Assembly (NCBI GenBank): GCA_009780585.1
Contig: WQZS01000023.1
Location: 1-51,795, forward strand
DNA length: 51,795 bases
Reading direction: 5' to 3'
DNA from: Defluviitaleaceae bacterium
Lineage (GTDB): Bacteria; Bacillota; Clostridia; Lachnospirales; WQUN01
Positions 9,382 to 17,490 of the stretch are shown piece after piece; the stretch's first letter is position 1; every line of letters begins with the position of its first letter. The notes below the pieces were generated by a model. It was given only the letters and a program-made list of their open reading frames with translations. It did not search any database and was not told the DNA's origin. The translations under genes were made by a program, and so were the position numbers.

Positions 9382-10331
9382 TATGACCCCACCTTTCTTA
9401 ACAGGCGCTGGACGGCCTTATTCGAGCCTACCATCATCAGGAACAAGATAACCGCGATGGCCGACGCGAAGCCCATTTCGAATCGTATCCACCCGAAGTC
9501 CATCATGTGGGTTACGATGGTTTCGCCCGCGTAGTTGACGCTGGGGAAACCCGCCAACTGTATTGAGATATCACCCACCGAGAAGGCTGCCGTGATTGAC
9601 ATAACCGCGCCGAACATCAATTGCGGGCGCATGGCGGGCAATGTGATGTACCAAAGCTCCTGCCAGCGGTTTTTGATCCCGTCTATGGCACCGGCCTCGT
9701 ACATCGCCTTATCTACGGTTTGCAAACCCGCGATAAAGGCCAGGAACGCTACACCCAAACTCAGCCACACCTGCACGACCAACAAAAGCGGCAGGATAAA
9801 ACGCGTGTCACGGAAGAAGTTGATAGGCCCGTCAATCAGCCCGAAGTTTAACAGCCAGCCGTTGACCAAGCCGTAGCGGTCACCCGAAAAGAAGAACTGC
9901 CATATGAAAAATACGTTACCCGATATACTCGGCGCGTAAAAGATTACCGTCATAATCGCGCGCACCTTGGGCGGCAGTTCGTTTATGATCCACGCGAAGG
10001 TGAAGCACAGCACGTAGCTGACGGGGCCCGCAATCACCGCGATAATCAAGGTATTTTGCAACGCGACCATAAACACTTCGTTTTCCAAAAAGAGGCGGAT
10101 GTAGTTGGTCCAACCTACGAACTGGGGTGTTTGCAAAATATTAAAGGTCGTAAAGCTCAGCGCGATCGCAATGATAACCGGCAGCACCGTAAACGTGAAG
10201 AACAGGATAAAATACGGCGCAAGCAACATATAACTTTGCTTATTTTGCTTCACCAACGCCCATGTCGTGTTCCTTTGGTGGTTGGCGGGCTTGGGAAAAA
10301 ATATTCTCTTAAGCAAACTGCGTTTCTTCAT
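9381..10331 (-). CDS. Sugar ABC transporter permease, MalF type (second set)
   Basis: 316 aa with about six TM segments and a coupling loop MYEAGAIDGIKNRWQELWYI near residue 215. Start ATG is 12 nt after the TAG of the binding protein gene; that stop codon runs directly into a G6 SD. The order binding protein - MalF type - MalG type is the standard importer order, unlike the second set in this operon, where the binding protein comes last. Confidence 0.88.
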   Translation of the reverse strand: MKKRSLLKRIFFPKPANHQRNTTWALVKQNKQSYMLLAPYFILFFTFTVLPVIIAIALSFTTFNILQTPQFVGWTNYIRLFLENEVFMVALQNTLIIAVIAGPVSYVLCFTFAWIINELPPKVRAIMTVIFYAPSISGNVFFIWQFFFSGDRYGLVNGWLLNFGLIDGPINFFRDTRFILPLLLVVQVWLSLGVAFLAFIAGLQTVDKAMYEAGAIDGIKNRWQELWYITLPAMRPQLMFGAVMSITAAFSVGDISIQLAGFPSVNYAGETIVTHMMDFGWIRFEMGFASAIAVILFLMMVGSNKAVQRLLRKVGS

Positions 10332-10343
10332 ATCCGCGCCCCC

Positions 10344-13271
10344 CTAATATTCCAACCCGAACTCCCTGCGCTTTGCGCGCAGTTCGTCGTTAATAAGCCT
10401 TACGGAATCCACCAGGGCCTCACGGGGGCCAATGTCCTCCGCTTCTACCGACATATAGAAAGCGTTACGTACCTGGCGCGGGGTAAAGTACCCGCCCGGC
10501 ACCTCGGGGATGCCTCGGATATTGTCAAATTGCACGCGCAACATACGGTAGTCCTGTACGGGCCACGGCATCATGCCGAACGCTTCCAGGTTAGCGGTAG
10601 GATGGCGTGCGGCGGCACCCATCAAGGATTCCATTTCACGCCCAAATTGGGTTTGTATCTCCGCCGAGGTCCACCACTTCATGAATTCCCACGCGGCGTC
10701 GGGGTCGTTGGCTTGCTCCATCATGACTACGGCTAAGCCGCCCGTGGGTACGGTACGGTCGTGCGTACCGTCGAGCCGTATCGTGGCCGGTACGGGTTTA
10801 AAGCCCCACAAGCCCCTGATTTCGGGCGCGAAGACTTGGAGTGCGTTGTACATCGTATAATCCGCGATGGCCAGGGGCATGTCGCCGAAGCGGAAACGGT
10901 TGAGGAAGTCGTACACGCGCGGCAAGCGGTAATCCGTAAAGAATCGGGTGAAGTCCCTAAACGCGGCGAGGGATACGTCCGAATCCAGCGCCGAACGCGA
11001 ACCGTCTTCGTTATAAAAGTTGCCGCCCTGCTGGTACAGGAAAATCCCGAAGGTTTGGTGGGGAAAGTCGGTCGGTGCCGTGGCGCTGCCGCCCAAGGGT
11101 ATGCCGAACTCCATATGGTGCATGGACAGCGTTGCGATGGCACTCCGCACTTCATTCCACGTATCGGGGGGTTCGATGCCGATTTCGCTTAATATATCGC
11201 GTCTGTAGAAAAGCATGGGGAAGGTTAACGTTTCGGGCAAGGCGAATACCCTGCCGCCAAAGGTATACGGCACCATCGCCGCCTCGGGGAAACGCGCCGC
11301 CACTTGAGGGAAGTCGGGGAAGCCCGATATATCACGTACCGCGCCGCGCATCCCGTAGTCCATGGGCAGCGAGTTGAATATCGAAAGCGTAACGTCCGGC
11401 CCCCGCCCCGCTACGGTGGCGGGCAATATGGTGTTGACGTCCACCAAGCGCAACGTGACGCCAATGTCCGTCTGCGGGGTAAACCGCTGGTCTATCATGG
11501 ATTTTATGACGTTAGCCTGGTCGCGGCCCGTGGCGATCCATACCTCCACATGGCGCATATCCGCGGTATCGATCAAGTTCCCGATCGCGTTGTAATCTAT
11601 AATGAAGGAGAAGATAAGCGTAAGGATTTCGTGCCAAAGCTGACGCCACCAGCGGCGTCCGTTGTCGGGTGTGGGCGCGTCGTGGGGTAGGATATGGATC
11701 GATTCGACCCCCAACTCCTGCGCGCGTACCAGCATGAGCCACGTACCCAAGGCACCCGTATTTTCTCTAAACTCGCGCAGGCGGCGGGGGATGTTTTCGA
11801 TATCGGCGGCGATGCGGTCCAACAGGCGCGCGAGCGTACGGATAACGGCGTCGCGTTCACCGCGTCCCGCGGTCATGATCTCCAACTCGCCGAAGATACG
11901 TTCCAGCCTTTGCTGCTCGTATTGCAACGCGCCGCGCAAATGCGGCAAGCGGCGGTTTATTTCATAATCGCGGAAGATGTCGGGATCTACGCCCGTGATC
12001 ATAACAATTTGGCGGTACAGGTTATTTAGGTTGTGGATAATGTCCTCGATTTCACGTACGTGGGAAGCGTATCCGCCCAGCACGGCCTCCATGCGGATGG
12101 TATGCGTACCCGCCGGCAGCCAAAACAGGTAGGGATCATCCGTCCCGCCCAACCGTTCCATCCGCCAGCCCGTTCGGAAGCCAAAGGGTACGGCGTTCAT
12201 TTCCTGGAAAGGCACTTCCCCGTTGATGGAGATACGGCGGAAAGACAACGCGCCCCTGTTGAAGTTTTGCAACGCGTTTATGGCGATCGAATACAAGCCA
12301 TCGGCAGGGACGGTAAATTCCCATTCGATCCATGAGCCCGGTTCGCTCCATGTATCGCCGCCGATCGAATTGAGCCTAATGTAACGCGCGCTGTAGGGTT
12401 GTACGCCCGGTCCGCTCATGTCCGCCCGCGGGGCAAGCATGGGGGAGGATTTGCGAACGGCGTCCTGCCCTTCGACGCGGATCGGCGCTACCTGCGCGGC
12501 GGATGGGGCGGGGCGCCCCGCGTGACCCCGGCTGACAACCGAATAAGGAAGCACTTCCGGCGCTTGGTGTAAGCGGATTTGGCGTATCATCATGGGTTCG
12601 CGCTGGCTTACGAAGCCGATGGTGTTCCATCCGGTTTGCAAATAAAAGGACAAGGGCTCGTTATACGTCCCCATGTTGTCGTGTACGATGGATTCGATCC
12701 ACGCGGGCCGTTCGATTTGGGTGGGGCGCAGGTCGTTGCCTTGGTTGTCGCGCAGGACATAATCGCGCGCGTTTACCCATATACGTCTGAACTCCACCGG
12801 ATTGGCTTCAAAAAAGGGCTTCTCACCGTTGATCATGATAGCCCTTTGGATATCCGAGTTGCGCCCCTGTACGGGGAAATAGGTTACGGACATATTATAA
12901 AGGCCCCCCTGCGCGGCATATACCTGCCACTCTATGAGGCCCTCTTCGTCGGTCCAAACGGATGTACCGGACATTCCTTCAAAATTTTCGTAATAACGTA
13001 CTTCCATGCCGCCGACGGTTGCGTAATCGGCCGCTTCAATTATATATTCCACATTGGGGCGCGGGGCGTGGGCATGGTCGCGCATAAATTGCGAAAAATG
13101 GTAACGCGACCCAAATGCCGCCAGCGTATTGCTGTATTCCTCCCACAAAGCCGTACCGTCATCGGCGTTAACCGTAACGGGCCTTGCCGGTATGCTCGCG
13201 GCGGCAAGCATAATCACAGCCAACAAATACGCAACCAACCTCTTTGCCGTACTGCCTTGTATGATTCTCAC
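10344..13271 (-). CDS. Giant (975-aa) extracellular solute-binding protein with N-terminal carbohydrate-binding-like domains
   Basis: This starts at GTG behind a GGGGGG SD. A signal peptide (about residues 1-36) lacks a lipobox. Residues of roughly 70-215 and 290-400 look like two related beta-sandwich modules (SVWTDEEGLIEWQVYAAQGG versus EPGSWIEWEFTVPADGLYSI; each followed by an -IMINGEKPFFEAN- or -ISINGEVPFQEMN- strand), similar to CBM6/35-type modules. A helical, probably coiled-coil stretch follows (about 400-520). The C-terminal roughly 400 residues form a family 1 sugar-binding protein (RGPDVTLSIFNSLPMDYGMR, LFYRRDILSEIGIEPPDTW, KWWTSAEIQTQFG). Ordinary family 1 proteins have about 420-450 aa, so this is more than twice the usual size. 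First gene of the nine-gene operon. Confidence 0.85.
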   Translation of the reverse strand: MRIIQGSTAKRLVAYLLAVIMLAAASIPARPVTVNADDGTALWEEYSNTLAAFGSRYHFSQFMRDHAHAPRPNVEYIIEAADYATVGGMEVRYYENFEGMSGTSVWTDEEGLIEWQVYAAQGGLYNMSVTYFPVQGRNSDIQRAIMINGEKPFFEANPVEFRRIWVNARDYVLRDNQGNDLRPTQIERPAWIESIVHDNMGTYNEPLSFYLQTGWNTIGFVSQREPMMIRQIRLHQAPEVLPYSVVSRGHAGRPAPSAAQVAPIRVEGQDAVRKSSPMLAPRADMSGPGVQPYSARYIRLNSIGGDTWSEPGSWIEWEFTVPADGLYSIAINALQNFNRGALSFRRISINGEVPFQEMNAVPFGFRTGWRMERLGGTDDPYLFWLPAGTHTIRMEAVLGGYASHVREIEDIIHNLNNLYRQIVMITGVDPDIFRDYEINRRLPHLRGALQYEQQRLERIFGELEIMTAGRGERDAVIRTLARLLDRIAADIENIPRRLREFRENTGALGTWLMLVRAQELGVESIHILPHDAPTPDNGRRWWRQLWHEILTLIFSFIIDYNAIGNLIDTADMRHVEVWIATGRDQANVIKSMIDQRFTPQTDIGVTLRLVDVNTILPATVAGRGPDVTLSIFNSLPMDYGMRGAVRDISGFPDFPQVAARFPEAAMVPYTFGGRVFALPETLTFPMLFYRRDILSEIGIEPPDTWNEVRSAIATLSMHHMEFGIPLGGSATAPTDFPHQTFGIFLYQQGGNFYNEDGSRSALDSDVSLAAFRDFTRFFTDYRLPRVYDFLNRFRFGDMPLAIADYTMYNALQVFAPEIRGLWGFKPVPATIRLDGTHDRTVPTGGLAVVMMEQANDPDAAWEFMKWWTSAEIQTQFGREMESLMGAAARHPTANLEAFGMMPWPVQDYRMLRVQFDNIRGIPEVPGGYFTPRQVRNAFYMSVEAEDIGPREALVDSVRLINDELRAKRREFGLEY

Positions 13272-13340
13272 GATTTACAAGCCCCCCAACAGCCTATACT
13301 TATATGATGTTCCAAAAGTACGTGCGGATGTTTAAACGGG

Positions 13341-13370
13341 ATTGTATCATGTGACAGGGGGGGGAGTCAA
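13341..13370 (-). promoter_or_regulatory. Promoter of the nine-gene ABC operon
   Basis: Minus strand: -35 TTGACT (13370-13365), an 18-nt spacer beginning with eight C residues, and -10 TACAAT (13346-13341). It lies 70 bp before the GTG at 13271 and just beyond the stop of mnhD (13387), with no terminator seen between, so read-through from the Mrp operon is possible. Confidence 0.65.
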
Positions 13371-13386
13371 TACCTACAAAAACGAT

Positions 13387-14979
13387 TTAGAAATATCCTA
13401 TCATTACCAGCATAATTGCCAAAAATATTCCTATGGAAGCGCAAATTTGTTTAAAACTAAAATTTATCTTTTCTATCCGGTTCAATATCGCCCTCCCGCT
13501 AATAAGGTATTTATATATAAAATATCCACCCGCCATACTCGCGATGACGATACCCGCATCCTGTACATAAGCCCAAAAATCAACAGCCGCGGGGAACCTA
13601 AAAAGGAAATAAATAAACCGCGTGCCGAACACGCCGCCCGCGAAGCATAACGCTCCCATTAAAACAACGGGGATCATCTTGCATTTATCCGCTTTAAACG
13701 CGTCGCCGGCCAAATCGGAGCGGCCGAAGAAAACAGACGAAAACTTCACGAACGATATGATCGTACCCAAACCCAACAGGATGACGATCACCTTCGTAAA
13801 CGAGTCCACGTAATAGAAAATAAAATACTTGGATACGCTGCCGATGAATAACGGCGCGCCCGTAATCCCAAGCACCGCCGCTAAGGCCGCGATACCCACG
13901 GCGGGCATACGCTTCATAACGCCGCGTATCGCGTGTACATCCGCGGTGCCGTACGAATGGCTGATGATACCCGCGCACAAAAAAAGCGCCGTCTTAAACA
14001 CCGCGTGGCCGACGGCATGGTACAACCCGCCGATGTACGCGTGTTCGCCGCCGTGGCTGATACCGACGGTGATCAAACCGATTTGCGAAATCGTATGGTA
14101 CGCCAAAATCATTTTTATATTGGTTTGGCAAATGGCCATCACCGCCCCGAACAAGCCTGCGATGATCCCTATAATAAGGAAGAACTGCTGCGCCGCGACG
14201 GGGGCGAACATTTCCTGGAAGCGCATGAACAAATAAAGCGCGGCCTTCGCCTGCAAGCCCGACATGACCGCCGCCACGACTGTGGGGGCATTTTCGTACA
14301 AGCGGACCTTGGGCGTCCAACTGAGGAACGGGATAAGCGTACTTTTAAAAGCGATGCCCGTCATGATCAGCGCATACGGTAAAATAAGGTTTTGCCCGTC
14401 CATCGCGCCGAGCGACTCCCCTACCCGCTCCATATCGAGCGCGCCTGTGATCCTGTACAGGTACCCTAAGCCCAGCAAATAAAATTGGATGGCGACGACG
14501 TTGGCCAGCAAATAGACCTTGCCGTGGAAGATGCTGCGGTTCTTCCTGTCGTACATAGCCAATATAACGAGGACAAGCGTGCTGACCTCAAGCAGGACGA
14601 AGACGTTGAACAGATCGCCCGAAAGGAACAATCCGATGAAGGAGGCTTCCAATAAAAACATCAAAAACCAAAACGTACGCGCGTCCTTACGCTCCCGATA
14701 TGTAAACGAATAGACCGAAACCGCCAGGAAGATGAACGCTGTAATCAATACAAAGACCGCCGAAAGGGAATTTGCGCGCAGAATGATACCCAGTATACCG
14801 TCGTAGCTGCCGACGACGGTCGTGACCTCCGCGCCGCGGGTGATTAAAACCAAATATACGGAAACAACGAACAGCGCAGCCTGGATGAAAACAGCGGCGG
14901 CTTTCGCGATCCTGTTCGATGAAAACGCGAACAATAATACCGCCAGCAATACGGGGATGATCACCATAAACGTCAGCAT
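13387..14979 (-). CDS. mnhD: Mrp antiporter subunit D (NuoN/NuoM-like proton channel)
   Basis: A 530-aa membrane protein with about 14 TM helices. It contains the proton-channel signatures of the MrpD/NuoL/M/N family: the lysine helix ALIMTGIAFKSTLIPFLSW (about residues 205-223) and the histidine/lysine segment GLYHAVGHAVFKTALF. It conducts protons in exchange for Na+ or K+ as part of the Mrp complex. It overlaps mnhC by 7 nt. It appears to be the only large channel subunit in this cluster, since the MrpA N-terminal channel domain is missing. Remote homologues include hydrogenase membrane subunits, but no hydrogenase genes are adjacent. Confidence 0.88.
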   Translation of the reverse strand: MLTFMVIIPVLLAVLLFAFSSNRIAKAAAVFIQAALFVVSVYLVLITRGAEVTTVVGSYDGILGIILRANSLSAVFVLITAFIFLAVSVYSFTYRERKDARTFWFLMFLLEASFIGLFLSGDLFNVFVLLEVSTLVLVILAMYDRKNRSIFHGKVYLLANVVAIQFYLLGLGYLYRITGALDMERVGESLGAMDGQNLILPYALIMTGIAFKSTLIPFLSWTPKVRLYENAPTVVAAVMSGLQAKAALYLFMRFQEMFAPVAAQQFFLIIGIIAGLFGAVMAICQTNIKMILAYHTISQIGLITVGISHGGEHAYIGGLYHAVGHAVFKTALFLCAGIISHSYGTADVHAIRGVMKRMPAVGIAALAAVLGITGAPLFIGSVSKYFIFYYVDSFTKVIVILLGLGTIISFVKFSSVFFGRSDLAGDAFKADKCKMIPVVLMGALCFAGGVFGTRFIYFLFRFPAAVDFWAYVQDAGIVIASMAGGYFIYKYLISGRAILNRIEKINFSFKQICASIGIFLAIMLVMIGYF

Positions 14980-15338
14980 GATTTTTTATTTTCCATTTCC
15001 TCTATTTCCTGCCATTCGGTTGTGCCGTATTGGCGGAACAAATGATTGAGCATGATGACGATGATCGCCGTGACGGAAAACCCGATAATGATCGCCGTCA
15101 GCGTCAACGCTTGCGGCAGGGGGTCGGCGATATCGGCGATATCCTTCAGCATATTCGGGTCACTTATAATGGGTGGAGCGGGCGCGGCGGTGCTTTCGAT
15201 ACCCATCTTAAGCCAAAACATGATCACCGATGTTTGCATGAACATAAGGAAGATGACGGTCTTGACCATATTTTTGCTTGTGATCAAACCGAAAAGGGAA
15301 ATGAAGAACAACGCGAGCGAAAACAATTCCATACGCAC
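14973..15338 (-). CDS. mnhC: Mrp antiporter subunit C (NuoK-like)
   Basis: 121 aa, three TM helices, with a buried acidic/helical pattern typical of MrpC/NuoK (DPLPQALTLTAIIIGFSVTA). Start ATG follows the TAG of the upstream gene by 3 nt; TAGGGGGTG serves as both stop codon and SD. Length matches the family (about 110-130 aa). Confidence 0.88.
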   Translation of the reverse strand: MRMELFSLALFFISLFGLITSKNMVKTVIFLMFMQTSVIMFWLKMGIESTAAPAPPIISDPNMLKDIADIADPLPQALTLTAIIIGFSVTAIIVIMLNHLFRQYGTTEWQEIEEMENKKSC

Positions 15339-15341
15339 CCC

Positions 15342-16289
15342 CTAGCGGCGTTCGACCGATACAAAGCGGTAAAAGAGCGCGAAAAATCCGCCGGCAACCT
15401 TTAAACCGATCAGTATGTTCATCGAAATCAAATACGCGTTCTGATAAAAAAGTACAAGCGCCGCGGGTACGTACGCCGCGACACCCAGGAATACGACGAT
15501 GATCGTGATTACGGTGATACCGATATAAAAGTATTCCTCCATGCGGATGACGCTGCCGATCGGGATATCGTCGATCCTGTACACCATATAACGGCAAATG
15601 AAAAACGCCGCCAATACCAAGCCGCCTTGGAATCCGCCGCCCGCTGTGATGTGCCCGTTTAATATCAGATACACGCCGAACGCCAGGAGGATCGGGCTTA
15701 TAATACGCACCGAAAGGACGGCTATCTTCGATGTCGTCATTTCGTTGGGGCTTGTGCCGCTTGCTTGATTTTGTTCGAAATAGGAAAGATGGGTGACCGC
15801 CACGACGGCGATGACCAGGATCAGCGCCTCAAAGAGCGTGTCGTACACCCTGTAGCCCAAATAAATGGCGGTTACGGCATTTTCGCCGCCGACGTCCGTC
15901 ATGAAGCGGGTCAAATACTCACGCTTCAAATAATCGTCCATCCCCGCTTGGGGTATAAAATTAACCGCCAGCGCAAACGCTCCGGCACATAAAAGCAACG
16001 CCATAAAGGGTTTAATTAAACCCTTCGCCGAAAACCGCTTCCTTACGCGGTCCCGCTCTATGTTTTCCCTAAGGCCGTAATATTTTTCGGCGTAGATGAT
16101 AAAGAATATCGTGGAGAACACGCCGATGGCCGCTTCCGCCATGGCAACGTCGGGCGAACCCAAAAGGAAGTACGCGGCGGATGTGATGAGCGAAAAGATG
16201 CAAAAATAAATAATTAAGCGGTATGTCCTTCTCTCCGGGACGATCACCAAGGCGCTGATGATCCATAATACCAATACGCCCCATGTCAT
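15342..16289 (-). CDS. Fused Mrp subunit: MrpA C-terminal (MbhD/MbhE-like) domains joined to MnhB
   Basis: 315 aa with three recognisable parts. Residues 1-80 are a DUF4040/MbhD-like four-helix domain (LLGSPDVAMAEAAIGVFSTI is the conserved motif). Residues 85-170 are MbhE-like (YRVYDTLFEALILVIAVVAV). Residues 185-310 are MnhB (VYLILNGHITAGGGFQGGLV is the family signature). In classical seven-gene Mrp systems the first two parts form the tail of MrpA and MnhB is a separate gene; here they are one polypeptide and the channel half of MrpA is absent. The start overlaps the mnhG stop (ATGA); no strong SD is visible, so coupling is likely. Confidence 0.8.
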   Translation of the reverse strand: MTWGVLVLWIISALVIVPERRTYRLIIYFCIFSLITSAAYFLLGSPDVAMAEAAIGVFSTIFFIIYAEKYYGLRENIERDRVRKRFSAKGLIKPFMALLLCAGAFALAVNFIPQAGMDDYLKREYLTRFMTDVGGENAVTAIYLGYRVYDTLFEALILVIAVVAVTHLSYFEQNQASGTSPNEMTTSKIAVLSVRIISPILLAFGVYLILNGHITAGGGFQGGLVLAAFFICRYMVYRIDDIPIGSVIRMEEYFYIGITVITIIVVFLGVAAYVPAALVLFYQNAYLISMNILIGLKVAGGFFALFYRFVSVERR

Positions 16290-16639
16290 TGTTCGTTACC
16301 GCCCGTTTCTTCCTCCAGCCGGGTATCCTGTGTACCTTCGGCCTTATAGCCGCTTTTATGCGCGTAGCTCGCCAAAACGTGCGCCACAAAAGGGTTAAGC
16401 ACCAGCATAATGACCAAAATAATGAAGAGCTTGCCCGTAAAGAAGCTGATGCCGTGACGGAAAGCGAAGCCGATGATGAAGGAAAACAACCCGATGGTGT
16501 CGATCTTGGAAGCCACCAGGATACGGAAATAAAAGTCCCTTTGGATAAACAGCAAAACAACGCCGAACAGCATAAAAGCCAAACCCAAGCCGATGATGAT
16601 ATTACCGATAAGCTGCCATATATTTTCCGCGCCCATCAT
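16286..16639 (-). CDS. mnhG: Mrp antiporter subunit G
   Basis: 117 aa, three TM helices, with the MnhG pattern (LFGVVLLFIQRDFYFRILVA, then IILVIMLVLNPFVAHVLA). A hydrophilic, acidic tail (EGTQDTRLEEETGGN) follows. ATGA overlaps join it to mnhF upstream and the B-fusion gene downstream, so the operon should be translated as a coupled unit. Confidence 0.85.
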   Translation of the reverse strand: MMGAENIWQLIGNIIIGLGLAFMLFGVVLLFIQRDFYFRILVASKIDTIGLFSFIIGFAFRHGISFFTGKLFIILVIMLVLNPFVAHVLASYAHKSGYKAEGTQDTRLEEETGGNEQ

Positions 16640-16905
16640 TGTTTACCGCTCCGCCTTTTACCCAATTTGCTCCTTGATATGAATTGCGCTAAAAAGATAA
16701 TGCCGATAAAACCCGTCAAGGCATAGATGATGGCGAAGTCCAGCAGGTAGGGTATCTCGTAAACGGACGCCACGACGATGATCAATATAACCACCTTCGT
16801 TGCGATCAAATTCAAATCAAGCAGCCTATCCCATATCGTGGGGCCCATGATCGCGCGCAATATATACAACGCAAGCATGATCAATACTACCCAAAATACG
16901 ATCAT
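16636..16905 (-). CDS. mnhF: Mrp antiporter subunit F
   Basis: 89 aa with three TM helices. The segment MGPTIWDRLLDLNLIATKVV with its conserved D-R-L-L and N-L motif identifies MnhF. ATGA overlaps on both sides. Length is normal for the family. Confidence 0.87.
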   Translation of the reverse strand: MIVFWVVLIMLALYILRAIMGPTIWDRLLDLNLIATKVVILIIVVASVYEIPYLLDFAIIYALTGFIGIIFLAQFISRSKLGKRRSGKQ

Positions 16906-17399
16906 CCCCTTCCCTCCTTCCTTTCCGCTTTAAGCAGACGCCGCTCCAGCTTTTCCTTCAATTGCTTATCGGCTGCTTCGGGGTCGGGCGGTGTGTCCCT
17001 TTCGCGTATCCATAAAAGGTTAACGCTGTCATTTTCAAGGTCAATCAAAACGGACCCCGGCGTTAGGGTGATGGAATCCGCCAAAATGACTTGCAATACT
17101 TCGGATTTGATAGACGTCTTGAGGGTAACGATGTCCACGATGGGACGGCGTTTTAATATGATTTTGATGACTTGGAAGCCGGATATGTAAACAAGCCCGA
17201 TGAGGTAAATCGGGAAGGTGATGAGCTTGAGGTAACTTATGTTCGTATTTTGCCTAAGCGGCAGGAACCTTGCCGTAAAGATAACGACGGCCAAACCGAT
17301 TATAAGCGCGGTACAAATGCTTCTGACGGAAATTTCCTCCATGAATATGACCAAAATAAAAGCCAATGGGGGAACGGTTAAAACAATCCGCTTGCCCAA
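16902..17399 (-). CDS. mnhE: Mrp antiporter subunit E
   Basis: About 165 aa with N-terminal TM helices and the MnhE cytoplasmic half (DSITLTPGSVLIDLENDSVN is the family signature; usually T-LTPGT). Start choice: an ATG at 17420 exists but lacks an SD, and a TATAAT at 17434-17429 would put transcription start at about 17422, leaving that ATG almost leaderless. A TTG at 17399 follows an AAAGGGGGTG SD at ordinary spacing and begins right before the first membrane helix, so it is preferred. First gene of the E-F-G-B-C-D operon. Confidence 0.78.
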   Translation of the reverse strand: MGKRIVLTVPPLAFILVIFMEEISVRSICTALIIGLAVVIFTARFLPLRQNTNISYLKLITFPIYLIGLVYISGFQVIKIILKRRPIVDIVTLKTSIKSEVLQVILADSITLTPGSVLIDLENDSVNLLWIRERDTPPDPEAADKQLKEKLERRLLKAERKEGRG

Positions 17400-17440
17400 T
17401 GACGCACCCCCTTTATCCATGTTATTCCATTATAATGCAT

Positions 17441-17469
17441 TTGACTCTTTGGCGCATCATCTATATCAT
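17441..17469 (+). promoter_or_regulatory. Promoter of the DUF1576 gene
   Basis: TTGACT (17441-17446), 17-nt spacer, TATCAT (17464-17469). It lies 22 bp before the ATG at 17491, which has a GGGGG SD. A minus-strand TATAAT at 17434-17429 probably serves the divergent Mrp operon, but no good -35 is visible for it. Confidence 0.6.
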
Positions 17470-17490
17470 TGGATATCGGGGGTATGTATA

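Noticed and set aside
17239..17490. N-terminal extension of the DUF1576 frame
   Set aside because: It overlaps mnhE antisense and precedes the promoter at 17441; the ATG at 17491 has a good SD.
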